Shown one piece after another: positions 1-12,130 of a DNA stretch of 64,000 nucleotides. Source of the stretch: Coturnix japonica (taxonomy: Eukaryota > Chordata > Aves > Galliformes > Phasianidae); the NCBI RefSeq assembly GCF_001577835.2, contig NC_029521.1, forward strand, positions 17,328,470-17,392,469, given 5' to 3'. The notes beneath the pieces were generated by a model. The model ran no database searches, was not told the origin of the DNA, and was given only the letters and a program-made list of their open reading frames with translations. The position numbers and the translations under genes were made by a program. Each line of letters opens with the position of its first letter. Position 1 is the first letter of the stretch.

Positions 1-2276
1 GAAGGAAGTGGAGATTAGATGTTTCTTTCCATCTCTCCTGTAATCGTGAGAAAATTGCTGAATAAGTTCAGCTGACTTGAGGAACAAGTGCAACTGAAGT
101 AAGTTTCAGCTCAGGTGTCCATGGATGGGAACACAGAGTACAGGAAATGTCCTGGTTTAGCAAGGCCCTGGGCAATGTAGGTCACACAGAGAGCTGTAGA
201 TTTGCTAACCTGGTAAAGTAACGGGTAAATACTGGGTAAGCAGGAAGATGAGACTGATGTAGGAAGAACTGAAATAGTGTCAATGGAGGAAAAAATGGAT
301 TTTGTTGCAAAAATAAGGGTAAATCAATTAGTGTATATAATAATTATGAAACAACTGAGGAGAGTGTTTCATTTAGTAGCTTGTAATTATCATACTAAAA
401 CTGGAAGCTACTAATTACAGTTACTGTAATTATTGTTTTAATTAATGATAGAATGAACTACCAAGCAGTCTGAAAGAGTCATATTTGGATAGGCAAATCT
501 GTGTGATTAGCAATGCCTGATGAACAGTGCTTCCCTGATTGAAGTGTTTTACTGATGCATTGCAATCGTGTATGATAGAACTGCTGCTCATTAAGCTGGG
601 GAAGAATAAGTCATATTGCTAACTTCTGAAATTGAAAAAATACAACTTTATAGTGAGCCTTCTCTGCAAAGTCCTATTTAGATCTGCCTCGTAAGTGTTC
701 CAGCTATCTCTAAAACCTCTTTGTGTAAGCTTTTGTATCATCAGACCTGCAAACAGCACCAAAAGTGTGCGTGCCAGCACATGGCAACTAGTCCAAGGGT
801 GGAGTTCTAATGGGAGTCATATATTATGGATGGGACTGCTCTTAAAAGTTCACTGTGTCAATGATAACAGGAAGCAAGATGCTTGTATAATGACAGAAAG
901 GAAAATTATAAGATATTTCATACTTGGAACGACTAAACAGAATTTTACATTTAATATAAATGGCAAGATTTATACAGAGACAGGCTTTAAAGCCAGTTCT
1001 GGATAGCTTTATGTGTCAAAACACCTGGTGTGCCGCTGGATGGAAGCAGTCCGGGAGACATCATGAAATCATGAGAACAATTTGCAAGAGACACAAGAGT
1101 CTGACATTACACACACAGCAGCTTTTAATAGCCAAGAACCTTCAGGGAGTGGTCTGCAAGCAAAGCATTACGTGTTAGGTGTGCCCACTGCCTGCTACCT
1201 GAGCCCTCCCCTATCCCAGAACAGCCAGCTTTTCAGAAGGGAACTTTAAATCAGTGTGTGACTTAAATGCCTCCTGTGTCAAGTTTGGGTTGTGTTTGCT
1301 TTTGTAGGAAGAATAAGTAATGATGCAATGTTGTACAATTAATAGCTTAAATGTTATCGGTTGTGTAATAGGGTGAATCGTTATGTATTACAGATGCTTT
1401 ATTGTAATACCAATAAATAACATATTTTCCTTTAAAAACCATTTTTAAAATAATGTTTAAAATGTCTACTTGGCTGGACTGATTCTGCAGTACAGAGGAC
1501 AGGTTTGGGGGATTTGGTGGCTCACTGTCTTTACTCGACTGGAACACTGCTAAGGCAGCAGGGTTGGACTCACTGAGCAGATTCCTGGTTTTATGTTAAG
1601 CAATGTTCTCATGTCAGTAAAGGGGATAAAATCCCATCTGTTTGTCTGAGAATTTCAGTATTTTCAGAAAAATTCATCAGAACTGCCTTTGTTAATTCAG
1701 CAGTTCAGATACTATTAAGTTACGAACTGGAACAAACAGGCACAATTTACTTGTCCTACTGGATCTAGTTCTGAAGGTAAAATGTAACCGGGATTCCCCA
1801 AGCAAATCAATGATGTGTCTCATATAGCTTAAAAAATTTATTCTGATTTCTTCATTTTCATAGCATTTATCTCTTTCAACCTGGTAGAATTCCTACATCT
1901 ATTTGTACTCAGTCTTGGTAGATTCAACTGAACTAGTTCTAATTTCACATTGCTACCTGAAGAGGAAAAACAAGCGTTGCTGTGTTGTCATTACTACATG
2001 GAGGTCAGACCAGGATTCAGAGCGTGGCCTTGCAGAGAAAAGGCTGTGCACACAGCTTGGCTGCAATGGCACTTCCCAAGCAGAGCCCCGGGGGCTCAGC
2101 AGGCCATCTCACAGCATGTGGCGGGGATGTATAAGTCCTACATAAAATGTAATTTCCGTTAGGATCTCTGGGCCTATAGATAGCAGTCAGCCTGTAATTG
2201 TCTGTTTTGATCGTCCTGTCTTTCCACTCCTTTCTCTGCAGCTTTCTCTGTAACTGTGCCTGGTTTCTTTTTCCAG

Positions 2277-2386
2277 CTGAGCTGGACTCTGCTTCAGTCC
2301 AGAGCTCAGAGAGCTGCAAGATCCAGCAAGAAGCTGAAAGGCATTCCAGTTTGGATGGAAGGAAGATCTCTCCAGGTTACTGCTAG
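2277..2386 (+). other. Exon-like segment with strong splice-site context
   Basis: A 110-nt segment is preceded by a pyrimidine-rich tract ending in TTTCTTTTTCCAG and followed by GTAAGACC, which is a near-consensus donor. One frame is open for 36 codons and then stops a few bases before the donor, so if this is an exon it is more likely non-coding (lncRNA or UTR) or a terminal coding exon. I recognise no protein family. Chance pairing of good splice sites is common, so this is only a candidate. Confidence 0.25.
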
Positions 2387-5300
2387 GTAAGACCTTCACA
2401 CACACGCTGTTGTTCTTTATCATACACGCCTGTGAAAGCAAAATAAATTGATCTGGGTTGATAATAAAGAACCTAAACTGCACTGGGCAATTTTCAACCT
2501 TATATTTGAGTAGGATAAATGTGTGTATGTATTTCTTTGATTTTGAGAACTGTACCCGCTTTGAAGTAGGAAATTTCTATTCTTGATGTTAAAATCATGA
2601 GAGTAAGATCATGCAGAAGATGTTTGATGTTTTCAGCAGTTTCAGAATAAGGATTATTTGATACCAAGAAGGGAACTGCACCCACTTGTATTTATAGTTT
2701 AGAATTCAAGAAATTAAGTTGAGAAGCATATACCACTAATTGTTAAGAATAAGATAAGAGTAATCTGCTTATTAACACTGTAAAATGAATGGGAAATCTA
2801 TAGCTCTGTATGTGGAAAGTAGCATAAGGGAGACCACCAGTTCTGACAATCAGTCATTCACATTTCCCACTGTTTTCCCCTATTGTAGCAAAATGTGAGA
2901 AGCTGCTCTCAAGGCCATGCATACAATGCTCCCTATTGGTCTTTACTGAGGCATGATCAGCATCTGTGCTGAAAGTGCCAGCATCAAAGAAGTGCTGCTT
3001 GATGACATCTGGCAGCCTGGCTTTGCTACAGATAGATTTATGAGCTGTGAAAGATGGTCAAATTAACATCTTCTGCATTCTTGATAGGATTAGGGTTTCT
3101 GGGACATGCGGGCATTTGCATATCCCCCTGACTTTCCACATTGGCATTGTGTTTGTGGCTCATTTTAATAGATATTTGTGGGGGGCTTTCTCCCTTCAGC
3201 ATCCTGCCATTTTTCAGTCGCTGTTGGCAGTGACGTGGATTTGTTGGTTTAAGAGAGCTGGCAGAAATCATACCTCTTGGTCTGACCTCTTCCACTTAAA
3301 ATCTTAATCAAGAGCAGCAGCAGCAGTTGCAGTAAACTCTTAATTTCACTTGAGGAAAGTTGTGCTTCACTGGGATGAGCTTGCACGTGTGCGTGCACAC
3401 ATACACATCAACTTGAGTGACCTTCCATTGGAGCCCACAGAAGTTGCACTAGTAGCTAAAGAGAGATCTGACCCAAGCCGAGCCCAGAAAATGCAATTCA
3501 GAGCATTTACAGATAGGATGTGAACAGAACTGCAATCAGTTCTCTGTAACAAAGATTTCAAATGTTTGGTGATCTTTAGAACCAGAGGTCAAAACCAGAT
3601 GATTGTGCCCCTTTGCTGCAATGAAGGAGTGGGAATGCTCCAAAACTTGGAGCCTTGCTCCACTAAATGGTCAGCGCTGCTGGGAGCAGCCCAGGAACAG
3701 CTGCTAGAAGTATCTGCCAGAGTTAATTACAGGTATTAAAGAAAAGAGTAGAAGGCTGTGTCTCTGTGTGCAGTTTAATGCACAGTCATTTCATCTTGCT
3801 GTTAAGTATGATTGTATCTGTTTCGCCTTTTACATAGCACTTGTATTTCATTTGGCAGCATGTATGGTGAACTGAGTGTTTTTGCTGCCTGTCTACAATG
3901 ACAGCTTTTGACACTTTTCACTGCAGCCTCCTGTGGGTTTTCTTGACAAAAAAAGTACCAGATGATGCAGTTGGAGTAGCAATCCCACTTTATTTTCTAG
4001 GAGCCTCTCTTCAGCTCCAAGTAGTCACCATTTTGTTTTCCTGATCATAGACTGCCTTGTCCAAGCCTGTCTCAGAGGAGCTGAGTTCCGTCAGAACTCA
4101 ACCCAAGTTCTGTTTCTCTGATGGCTGTGGCATCAGTCTTTTTGAGGTGCTGCTGGGGACAGCCTTGCATCTTCTGCAGACACTAGGAAATGTGTGTGCA
4201 GAATTTGGAAGCAATCTTGGGTCACCTTGATTGTTCTGCCTGATTCCCTGTCCATGATGCTAAGGGACATGCTTCTGTTAGCTTGTTTTAAATCATCCCT
4301 TCTTCAGACCAGGTTTAGGGAACCTAATTGCCTTCAGTTGTAAGACATGAACAGCTTTTATGCTGTAGACTTACAGCTTTTTTCAGTGAGATTTCAGCAG
4401 TCCTGTTGCTGAAAGCCACGCGTGCTTGCCTGGCTTTGGACCCTCAATTCATCTCCTGTATGATGACCTCCCTGCTGAAAGCTCACTTACCGTGCAGCTC
4501 TTTCAGTTGGCTTGGATCCCTCATTTTATTTGTAATAGAGCTACATAAACACTTGCACTGACATAAAAAATTAAAAAACAAAACGGGGAAGAGAGAAAAA
4601 GACAGGAGAAGGACAAGGCTGGCTCTTTCGGCTGCAGGGCCAGCTTCTGCACACAGAAGCTGATGGCGTAAGCAATGTTCCTCAGCCTTGGCTTGCCAGA
4701 AAGAGAGAGCTGAGTTCATTGCATGAGCATGTGGTGAAAGGGATTTGCAAGGTGCACAGAAAAGAGATGGTGTGCAGCGTATCACTTTTTAAAGGTTACA
4801 GATAATAATTTGATGTACTTAGCCCTTACCTGGAACGTCTAACACTAAAAAATGAATTAGCTTTTCATGTTCAGGAAATAATGACTTTTTCTTGTACCAT
4901 CTTCTGATCCCCCACTCCAGCTTTGGACCTCACTTCCATTCTGATTTAAAGTTCAATGATGTCTGTTCTCCAGAGCTGGCTAGCATGGCTTGGCCACAGA
5001 GGATGCTCATGTACTGCTGGAAGCAGCACAAGGCAATTTGGGCTACTCCTGCCATCCTGGTGCTTGCAGAGTCAGCCCAAGGTGGCCCAGTGCTGTGTTG
5101 TCCCCATATGTGTGTCCTGCACACAGCTGGCCCTCGCTTTGGAGCTGCTTCCATCTCCCACAGATGAAAATAAGAGACATTGTCTCCCTTAGATGTACAA
5201 TAACTTCTTAAACCAAAGCATTTTTTTGTTTGCTGGTGCTGTTCTGCTGCATGACTATGGCACTGTCAAGTTGTTGGCTATGGGTCCATTGCAACAAACC

Positions 5301-6540
5301 GTCACATTGCCTCTGCTGTTTACCATGAGCTAATAAAGATTTCAAAAGCCCCCAGAAGCTATTAAGATGCCGTTGATATGCACATCTCCGGCTGTCTGTG
5401 TCGGCTGCAGGAACGCGCCCATTGGCCCCTCGCTGGGTGGGATGACATCAGGCCCGGCTCTCAATAGGGCCTTCAGTTTGCCTCAGTGTCTGCTGAGGAC
5501 TGCGAGAGAATAGAGCGGAGGGGAGAAAGCGTCCCCGCTACATGGCCTTGGAACCAATGAAAACACAGGCAGCTTCAGCTGGGGATAATAGAACTTAGGA
5601 AAAAAGAAAAAAAAAAAGAGCGAGACCGTAGTCTTGGAGCTGCTATTAACAGGGGATGAATCGCGAGAGACCATTTCATGCCAAGGTACTTTAGAGAGCA
5701 GAATCCCAAAGAGCCATTAGCTCTCAGTGAGAGTCCTGTCCAAGCCCTTTGCTGTCAGGACAGAAGCATGCATATAAATTTTAAACCATTTGTCTTTGAG
5801 CAGAGACAAAAGATCAGCTCTAAAGCCTCAACATCTTGTCTCAACTAACATGAAATAATACTCTCTTGTGTGGCTGTCTTGTTACCTTTTTCCCATCAAA
5901 GGAAAACGTGATAAATTTATTCACAATTTTGGAAGGTTTTGCTCTTAAAATTAAAAAAGAAGATGAAAATGCGAGGAGAGTTGAGGCTAGATGTATTCCT
6001 GTTAGCACAAATCAAATTGCTGCTAACAGAGGTGACTTTGGAAGGAAACAGCACTTTGTTTAGTTGAAAAGAAAAACGGCTTCAAAGTCAGCCTCTAGGG
6101 TTTCATCCCCAGCTTTTTGCTAGCTAAACTCAGAGGGTGATGTCTCTTATATTTTCTAGTTCCAAACACCTTAAGAAAAAAAAGTATTTCTCTCAGATAT
6201 TTTGTTCTTTCTCAACAATTTAAATCATACAGAAGTTTTGGGACCTGAGACCTTCACTTAGTCCTGCCATAGAAGATGCTGACTGCAGTAGGTCTGCTCA
6301 GACTAAGCAGTGCCTCTGGTTATGATTTACAGAAAAGGACCCTTTAAGACCTTTTGCTTTATACTCAGATTACTGTGTGTGCTGAAATGCATCAATTCTG
6401 TTTTAGGATTTTGATATCTTTTGTTGGAAAAAAAAAACAAACAAACTTTCCTATATATGTTCTGTCTTAAAGAGGTATCGTATTCCCCTTGATAAAGTAA
6501 GTATCTTCAGCACTTTGTCACCGTGTGATAAGAAATGATG

Positions 6541-6630
6541 TGTGGCACTGAGGAACATGGTTAATGGGCATGGCAGTGATGGACTGAGGGTTGGACTGGA
6601 CGGTTTTTTCCAACCTTAATAATTCTACAG
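6541..6630 (+). repeat. Decayed CR1 LINE 3' tail
   Basis: The segment has the familiar avian CR1 3' end: a GGCACTGAGGAACATGG-like start, GGTTGGACTGGA, then TTTTCCAACCTTAATAATTCT close to the end. The strand is set by this order, with the LINE 3' end to the right. Only about 90 bp remain, the usual result of 5' truncation, and it differs at many sites from younger copies, so it is old. No coding part is present. Confidence 0.7.
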
Positions 6631-9600
6631 CGTAATTCTGAGTTCACCATGATCCTTTCAGCAAACATTTTCTCATTTTATGACAGTTTAAATAGAGAAT
6701 AGTGGAATATTAGAGTCCGAAATCAGTCAATTCTGTACTTTACAAGGAATAATTATTCTTATGTTTCCTCTGAGAGATGAACATGAAACAACTTCTATTG
6801 ATCCAATAGCTCTGTGGTGGGTGTAAAACTGTAACATCAGAATTACTCAGTGTGGTTCATTTATAACAGAATGCTTCTGAATGGCACAAGACAAAACTGA
6901 ACAGGTGAGCTCTACGTTCTCAATAGTTTTACACATTTGTTCTATCACGTTTCCTAGAGCGAAGTGTGAGACAGCTGCTCACACAGCAGTGGTGCTGGCC
7001 CCAGGTAGCAGAGCTCTCTTCCCAATGCACACACTGGCAGAGAGCAGTCAGAAACATGAGCATCCAAGCAGGGTGTGAGGGCCAGCAGTGAGGTCAGAGC
7101 TCTGGAACACACCGATACATCGCTTTGTTACTGTCAAATAGGCATCTGTGTGTTTCCACGGTGCTTCAAGACTACACGGGCGGGCCCACAGCACTTGTCA
7201 CAGGGAGTGTGGGGCTCTGCCAGTGTGAAGGCTGGAGCCAGGAGTGGGATTGAAGCATGGCAGGCAGGCCTGGCTGCTATTCAGCATGGGAATGTAGACG
7301 GGGCTGCTGCCTCTTGCTGTCCCTCTCACGCCCTCATCCCCCTCAGGGAAACATAGCAGCATTAACCTCCAGATGCCTCAAATAAACTGGGCAAAATATT
7401 TGCCTTTGCAGCAGCTGACATGAAGCGCATGCACTGCGCAAAGCATGGCATGTACTAAGCAAGGTTAAGCCCCAAAACTCGGAACTGTTTCCAAAGCTGC
7501 AGATATTTTATGTGTGATTGTACTCAGATCCCACCCACTTAACGAAACGCTGTGAGGGCTGGGAGAGTTAATCTGAGCTCTGTAATACTGTATGGGTAAA
7601 AGCCTCTTTCATGTAACCACATTAATGTACTGAGCTTGGAATTCTTATAAATCCAAATTATTACAAAGGAAAGGGTTTGGTGTTTGGCAAAACCACAAAG
7701 CCTGCCATTCACTTGCATTGCTTTGCTTTACAGTGGGCTTCAGAAAAGAGCTCAAGGCACAAGGGAGAGCCTGGAATACATTGAAGTAACTTAAAGAGAA
7801 ATTCCCAGAGATTTAAGGTTCCTTTATCCAACCCGCTCTCACTTGCTTTTTTGTTCCTCTGTCTAACTATTTGTTAATGGTTGTTTCTAAGTTGCACCAC
7901 AAGTCTCCACAGGCACATCATCCTTCTATGGGATCCCTCCCAGAGCAGGTTGTGCTCAAACCCAGGTAGAAAACAACAATGTCAAATAACCAGAGGTGTC
8001 ACATGAGCCCAACAGCAGCCTCATCTCCTTTTCTAAAACCTGATTTCCCTGAAGCAACTAAAATTAGACTTCTGCAGGCAGATGAGGTTTTAGCAGGCCT
8101 GGAGGAGGAAAACTGATATTGTAGTCCTGCTATAAACTCCAGACACTGAGCTACATGTTTGTTTGTATAGCCTCACTGAACACATGTGAATTCAGACTGC
8201 TTGTCATCTTTACTGAGCAACCAAAGGCAAGAAAACAATTTTGACTGCATTCCGTATGGGGCAAAGATGAGAAGAGGAGAGCAGAGGTAAGGCTGGCTGC
8301 GGTGTGGACCTGCGCAGGCTTGGGTGTAGGGGGCTGATTCTGGTAGAGGTGAATATCTTGGGTATAAATCCTTCCTGTGCTTGGTTGGCTTAATAGTCAG
8401 CTACCACCTAATCATACGGGAAGGATGAAAATACTATTGATTGAGGAGGTGCAAATCTATGCTCCTTAAAAACAGCTCTATGGATCTGACTGGTTTTTTG
8501 CCCTTTGGGATCCACAATACCCAAGGTACAAAAACTCCATATTTGTTGCTATTCAATTCTGGACATTAGTATCGTTAGCCACAGTCAATTAAATGAATAT
8601 GGTCTCTCGGATTGTTATATTTCATTATTTTGTGCTGTGTAGGAAAGGCTTTGTGCCCTTTCAGAGAGCAGAGGGAATAATGCAGTGAAGGATCCTCTTC
8701 TTTCTCTTCCTCCTGGGGTAAAACATTGTGTTTGTTCAGAATTCCTAGTTGGTTTGTAAATGGAGCGTGATGTGGATTAGCAGATCAGTTGCCATGGTGT
8801 TGCACCTTTGGGTCTGATAGTATGAAACACAAGCTCTAAAGGCACTGCACAAAGCTGCTGTGCCAGTGCCATGGAAGTAAAACAAAGCTGCATATTATTG
8901 CAAGAAAGCAGGCAGTGCTAGGGCTGCTAGTTTGCTATGCGGCTGGTTGTATATTATAAGGGAAAGTGAGATGGAATTTTTACAAACAGTACACGTTATG
9001 CATTGACAGCCTTTTGCATAGCGCTGCTGAGCAGTATCCAAGCTACTTGCTGTAAAGAAAAATGCCTTGGTACAAAGGGATGTATGCAATGGCCTCTTGT
9101 GGGAGCCACTGGGCAGATCCTTACTGCCTCGTGGTGGTCTCCTCCCAGCTGCCCTTAAAACCTCACAGAGCTTACAGATGCTCCCACTTATGGCTGTGTA
9201 GGAGCACAGGTACCTAAAGGTGCCTGCAGGCAGCTGAGGAGGGCTGGCTTGTTGAAAGTCTATTCTAACTCAGTTGCATCGTGTGTGTAGACTGTTGTGC
9301 TTACCTGTGAGGTGGGATCACACTTCATCCTAACACTCTTAGCTGTGAGAATCAAACCTCTGTGATATGTTACTTCCCCTGTATGAAAAGGTGGAAAATC
9401 CTATCGCCCACTGTAGTAAATAATGCAGGGCAGGCATGTGTTGTAGGAACTGCTGTTCCTTTTCTTGTAGGATGAGAGCGGGATGTCTAAATGAAAAAGC
9501 AGGACTGAGGAAAACCTGAACTATCTCCATCAAAGTATACCACGGAGTTCTGCTTCAGTAAGTGGATGAAATGCCTAATATCTCAAACCCCTCCTCCTCC

Positions 9601-9635
9601 TTCGTAAAGCAATTTGTCTGTGTCAAAGAAAAGAT

Positions 9636-9807
9636 GCTTATATGGCGTAACGATGTGTCTGAACGGAGACAACTAGAAAGTCAGCCTAATTCCTTCTGTT
9701 TTGCTCATGTGCTGAGTGTAGGCTTATATGGCGTAACGATGTGTCTGAACGGAGACAACTAGAAAGTCAGCCTAATTCCTTCTGTTTTGCTCATGTGCTG
9801 AGTGTAG
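9636..9807. repeat. Perfect 86-bp tandem duplication
   Basis: Two adjoining 86-bp copies, 9636-9721 and 9722-9807, are identical at every base. Each begins GCTTATATGGCGTAACG and ends GCTGAGTGTAG. The lack of any divergence implies a very recent duplication, or an assembly or collapse artefact. I see no transposon ends or target-site features and no gene in the unit. Confidence 0.95.
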
Positions 9808-10622
9808 GAAAATAGATAGTTGGAAAAGTCTTGCAAGGTTCCTGCAGGACGCAGGGTGCTGTGGTGCCTTTGGCCCCCAGTGGGCAATGTGAGCAGGCAG
9901 GGGCTGCGCCTGTGGTCTGGGCAGCAGATGGATGGTGCAGCTGGGATGTCGCTGTGTTCCTACTGAAATGCTGTAGCCACTGGCAAGCATTTGTTATCTT
10001 ATTGGCCGTGGGTAGATAATGTTTTCTAATTAAGTGACAAGAATATAGGTCCCTATGCTGGAGACGTTGGTACTTTTAGTTGTTAGCAAGTGGAGAACTT
10101 TAGAAAAAACAACCCAAAAAAAGGCCTGTTCAGTGCATGTCTCTTGATATTCTGTATAATCCAGATGCAAAATGAGAAGAGTATCTCACTGTAAATGGGG
10201 ATGCAGCTTTGGTGATAGCTCATTAGCTCAGTAGAACATCACTCATTTCCAAAGCATCCTTTGGGAGAAACTCGGCTGCTCTGAGTCTCTTCACAGTTCT
10301 CACCTCATGTCTGTCCGTGTTTGACCTGATCTGCTCTGTGGGAATGTGACTGGGCTTGTTCTGCGTGTGATCAATTTGTGTGAGCAAGGCAGCTTTGCTA
10401 GGGCAATGCAGCGAAGTCTTTGGGTTGTATTCTGGTACCCAAGGCTTTTAGCTGGGCAGTTTCACTGTACCTTGAACCTGCTACATAAATCTGTGGTTAT
10501 TTATTTCCTGCACTGCCCCGGTCCCAGCACCTCTCCAGCTCTTGGCAGCCACTCGCTGCCGTGCTGTGGGCTCTGGGGAGAAAGGAGTTAGGCGAGTTTC
10601 CAAGTATTATTAAAGTTGGCAC

Positions 10623-10628
10623 TTTATT
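10623..10628 (-). terminator. FGFBP3: FGFBP3 polyadenylation signal
   Basis: TTTATT on the plus strand reads AATAAA on the minus strand, about 87 nt past the FGFBP3 stop codon. It implies a short 3' UTR with cleavage near 10600. Confidence 0.6.
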
Positions 10629-10714
10629 GGGGGGTAAAAGGCTAAAAATGAAAAACTGACAAAGCGGAGGGTCGAGGGGCTACGAGGGCCGAGGCTGCGG
10701 CGGGGCGGCTCGGC

Positions 10715-11218
10715 TCAGCCCTGCCAGAAGCCGGCGAAGAAGGTGCACAGCGAGTGCCAGCGCTGGGCGCAGTAGGTCTCGGCCAGTTGCTCGGGGGAGG
10801 GCTCGGCGGAGGTCGGGCCGGGCGGGATGGGGCCGGGCGGCACCAGACGCAGCTGAGCCTCGGGCGGCGCTCGGCCCGGGCCGCAGAAGCGGGCGCTGAG
10901 CGGACCGGACTCGGCACAAGGCCGGCGGCGACGGCGGAGCCGGGCGACGATCTGCCGCCAGAACTGCCGGCTGCGAGCGCCGTAGGCGGGGCAGCGCCGA
11001 GGTTCCCCGCGGTACGCGCAGCGCTGCTCCGCCCCGCGTCCCGCCGGCGGCCGGCAGCTCAGCCGCAGCTCGCTCCCCAACGCGTCTCGGCGCACCTCCC
11101 AGCGGCACCGGTGCTGCTCCGGCGTGGAGAACTGCCCCGACGGCGCAGCCTCCGGACCCGGCCCGTCGCCCGCGGCTCCGAGCGCGGCCAGCGCCAGCAG
11201 GACCAAGGGCAGCCTCAT
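10715..11218 (-). CDS. FGFBP3: Fibroblast growth factor-binding protein 3
   Basis: This encodes a 167-residue secreted FGF carrier. Known for the family: FGFBPs bind FGFs and heparan sulfate weakly and free FGFs from the matrix for receptor signalling. Seen here: a hydrophobic signal peptide (residues 1 to about 16), a core beginning FSTPEQHRC that matches the FGFBP3 family, eight cysteines (38, 55, 67, 76, 101, 112, 150, 158), a basic heparin-binding-type cluster RLRRRRRP (93-100), and a C-terminal ETYCAQRWHSLC followed by FFAGFW, which is diagnostic for FGFBP3 over FGFBP1/2. Human FGFBP3 is about 258 aa; the missing length is the Lys/Pro-rich linker between the sixth and seventh cysteines, here only about 37 residues. 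The ATG is the first one after a GC-rich leader and gives the signal peptide directly. The CDS has no intron. A TATA box and possible 5' UTR intron lie upstream. Confidence 0.92.
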   Translation of the reverse strand: MRLPLVLLALAALGAAGDGPGPEAAPSGQFSTPEQHRCRWEVRRDALGSELRLSCRPPAGRGAEQRCAYRGEPRRCPAYGARSRQFWRQIVARLRRRRRPCAESGPLSARFCGPGRAPPEAQLRLVPPGPIPPGPTSAEPSPEQLAETYCAQRWHSLCTFFAGFWQG

Positions 11219-11297
11219 CTCTCAGCGCCGCGGATGCCTCCTCCGGTGCCTCGGCGACGGCGCGGACCGGCAGGGGACTGGCTGCATGCCCCGCGCG

Positions 11298-11543
11298 CTG
11301 CGGAGACACGCGGCTGTCGGGGGGCGGCCGTCCCGCTGCTGGGGACCGCGGTCCCGGTCTCCCCTCGCCTCCCCTTCCCCCCCCTTTCTCTGGCAGCTCG
11401 AGTCCGGCCGGCCGGGAGCTCTCAGCATCAGGGCTGCCAACCCAGCTGGGGAATGAGCCGCTCTCCTCGCGTCTCCCATCGCACCGCTGCCCCCCCTTCC
11501 CCCGCCGTGGCGCTGCTGATCCCCAGCCTCCCCGGGAACTCAC
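11298..11543 (-). other. FGFBP3: Possible 5' UTR intron of FGFBP3
   Basis: On the minus strand a strong donor GCACC|GTGAGT sits at 11543 and a plausible acceptor GTGTCTCCGCAG ends at 11298, 79 nt before the start codon. I recall mammalian FGFBP3 as having a non-coding first exon, so a short leader intron is reasonable. This is inference without transcript data. Confidence 0.35.
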
Positions 11544-11905
11544 GGTGCGCGGCGGGCAGCTACAGGTGCGGGGAAGGCGAGACGACCGCTGGCGGCGGCG
11601 GGGTGTGTGCGAGGGTTATCAAGGGCCGGGGGCTGCTCCCCCTGCTCCCACTTCCCCCCACCCGCCTCCCTGGACACCCCTCCCCAACCACCGCCCCCGG
11701 GGACACGCGGGGCTGCCCGGCAGTGCCCGCCCCCTTCGCTCGGGGTTCCTGGCGCTCCGGCGGTCAGGTCCCGTTCGGCGGGCACCTCTCTCGGAAATGG
11801 TTTTGCCTTTGGACTGAGTGGGTTTAGAACAAGAAACGAGTTACCGCTTCAGAAGAAGTATCGAAGTGGGGAATTCTAGGACGGTTGTTTTCCTTAACGT
11901 GGGAA

Positions 11906-11912
11906 TTTTATA
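11906..11912 (-). promoter_or_regulatory. FGFBP3: Candidate TATA box for FGFBP3
   Basis: The minus strand reads CATATAAAATTCC inside the CpG island, about 690 nt upstream of the FGFBP3 ATG. Transcription would start near 11880 and the leader would run through the possible 5' UTR intron. A TATA motif in GC-rich DNA is unlikely by base composition, but use is not shown. Confidence 0.4.
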
Positions 11913-12130
11913 TGCGCGCATCCCGGCGTACACCTGCACCATCTTCTCTCCGCCGGTGGGGCGGTCCGTGAGGCTGCCGGCGGAGCTCAGCCCGGCTGTG
12001 TCCTCGCGGCTGCGGGTAGCGATAGCCGTGCGCGGCCCGAGGGGGACACCTAGTGACACACCTGGGCTGTCGCGTCTGTGGGAGAGACGTGAGGCTGCAG
12101 CCGGAGGAAGCGGTGCCCTTGGGAGCCACC

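Larger units (their letters stand above)
1..10622. other. Intergenic region with no recognised gene
   Basis: I find no protein or RNA gene I can name. The open frames here are short (about 100 codons or fewer), unrelated to families I know, and at chance level. The stretch is AT-rich with a GC-richer patch near 5345-5530. Items listed separately are an exon-like segment at 2277-2386, a decayed CR1 tail at 6541-6630 and a perfect tandem duplication at 9636-9807. The right end is just past the FGFBP3 polyadenylation signal. Confidence 0.6.
10650..12130. promoter_or_regulatory. CpG island spanning FGFBP3
   Basis: This stretch is very GC-rich and CpG-dense compared with the AT-rich sequence on both sides. 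It covers the whole FGFBP3 coding exon and about 0.9 kb upstream. Long open frames on both strands here (up to about 357 codons) reflect scarcity of stop codons, not extra genes. Confidence 0.8.

Noticed and set aside
10680-11827. 287-codon minus and 357-codon plus frames over FGFBP3
   Set aside because: They are shadows of the GC-rich FGFBP3 exon and its leader; they are low-complexity and only the FGFBP3 frame shows a signal peptide and conserved cysteines.
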